Source: Hydrogenothermaceae bacterium (GTDB lineage Bacteria > Aquificota > Aquificae > Hydrogenothermales > Hydrogenothermaceae). Taken from it: DNA of 6,042 nucleotides. How positions within the stretch are numbered: the stretch's first letter is position 1; each line of letters opens with the position of its first letter. Positions 5,787 through 6,042 of the stretch are shown here, in pieces. The stretch lies in contig JALSSE010000474.1 of assembly GCA_026984415.1 (NCBI GenBank), positions 1 to 6,042 of the forward strand. The letters are read 5' to 3'. Under the pieces are notes generated by a model. It made no database searches and was not told the origin of the DNA. It was given only the letters and a program-made list of their open reading frames with translations. The position numbers and the translations under genes were made by a program.

Positions 5787-6042
5787 ATGAAAATGAAAAA
5801 ACTGATTTTATCATTCTTTATAATAGGTTTTTTGTTTAATATATTCCACGACTTTGTTTTTTATAAGATAGACCCTTGCCTGTCTTATATAGAAACTTCT
5901 ATGAAATTTGATGAAGGTAAAACAAACGACCCTTTGTGTGAGATACATCAAGAATTACACCATTTATATCTAAATGGAATACCAATACAAACTAAAAGAA
6001 ATTTCTTCAGAGAAACGTACTATTTTTTCTATGACAAACCAC
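5787..6042 (+). CDS. Unrecognised exported or membrane-anchored protein, 3'-truncated by window edge
   Basis: An uninterrupted frame of 85 codons runs off the right edge. It starts MKMKKLILSFFIIGFLFN, a basic N-terminus plus hydrophobic stretch typical of a signal peptide or anchor, so the rest is probably periplasmic. The visible remainder contains Cys31 (KIDPC) and Cys51 (DPLCEIHQELHH) and a His-rich turn (His54, 58, 59). I do not recognise the family and assign no function. No Shine-Dalgarno precedes ATG 5787 or the alternative ATG 5793, unlike every other complete gene here, but a TATAAT lies just upstream (5773-5778). It is divergent from the cytochrome c gene across 84 bp. Support for being real: open frame to the edge, signal-like N-terminus and promoter placement. 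Confidence 0.7.
   Translation, partial: MKMKKLILSFFIIGFLFNIFHDFVFYKIDPCLSYIETSMKFDEGKTNDPLCEIHQELHHLYLNGIPIQTKRNFFRETYYFFYDKP

Overview
The window is AT-rich bacterial DNA and most likely comes from the Aquificota (a Sulfurihydrogenibium/Persephonella/Hydrogenothermus-type thermophilic chemolithoautotroph). This is inferred from the low GC, the Lys/Glu/Ile-rich proteins, and a small cytochrome c that resembles, from memory, cytochrome c555 of Aquifex aeolicus. No database search was possible, so the taxon is a judgement.

Layout. (1) 2-1312 (+): C-terminal two thirds of threonyl-tRNA synthetase (catalytic and anticodon-binding domains), cut by the window's left edge. (2) 1315-1335: a hairpin in the 28-bp gap between convergent genes. 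(3) 1341-3920 (-): a large secreted subtilisin-family protease with signal peptide, I9-like propeptide, S8 catalytic domain, PKD domain, two six-cysteine repeats and a C-terminal beta domain. (4) 3921-4176: a divergent intergenic region holding candidate promoters and weak palindromes. (5) 4177-4746 (+): a small predicted outer-membrane beta-barrel, followed 11 bp later by a beta-class carbonic anhydrase (4758-5381, TTG start); the two look like one operon. (6) 5385-5702 (-): a periplasmic monohaem cytochrome c, convergent with the carbonic anhydrase with only 3 bp between them. (7) 5703-5786: a short divergent promoter region. (8) 5787 onward (+): the start of an unrecognised exported or membrane-anchored protein, cut by the right edge and possibly made from a leaderless mRNA.

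Apart from the barrel/carbonic anhydrase pair the genes are separate units in alternating orientation, so no single pathway is evident. Several products act outside the cytoplasm (protease, barrel, cytochrome, and probably the last protein). Carbonic anhydrase and cytochrome c both fit an autotrophic respiratory lifestyle. I see no IS element, CRISPR array, tRNA, rRNA or phage gene. I do not see convincing evidence for a new multi-gene system. The most interesting points are the cysteine architecture of the protease, the barrel/carbonic anhydrase pairing, the methionine-free TTG-started carbonic anhydrase, and the possible leaderless gene at the right end.
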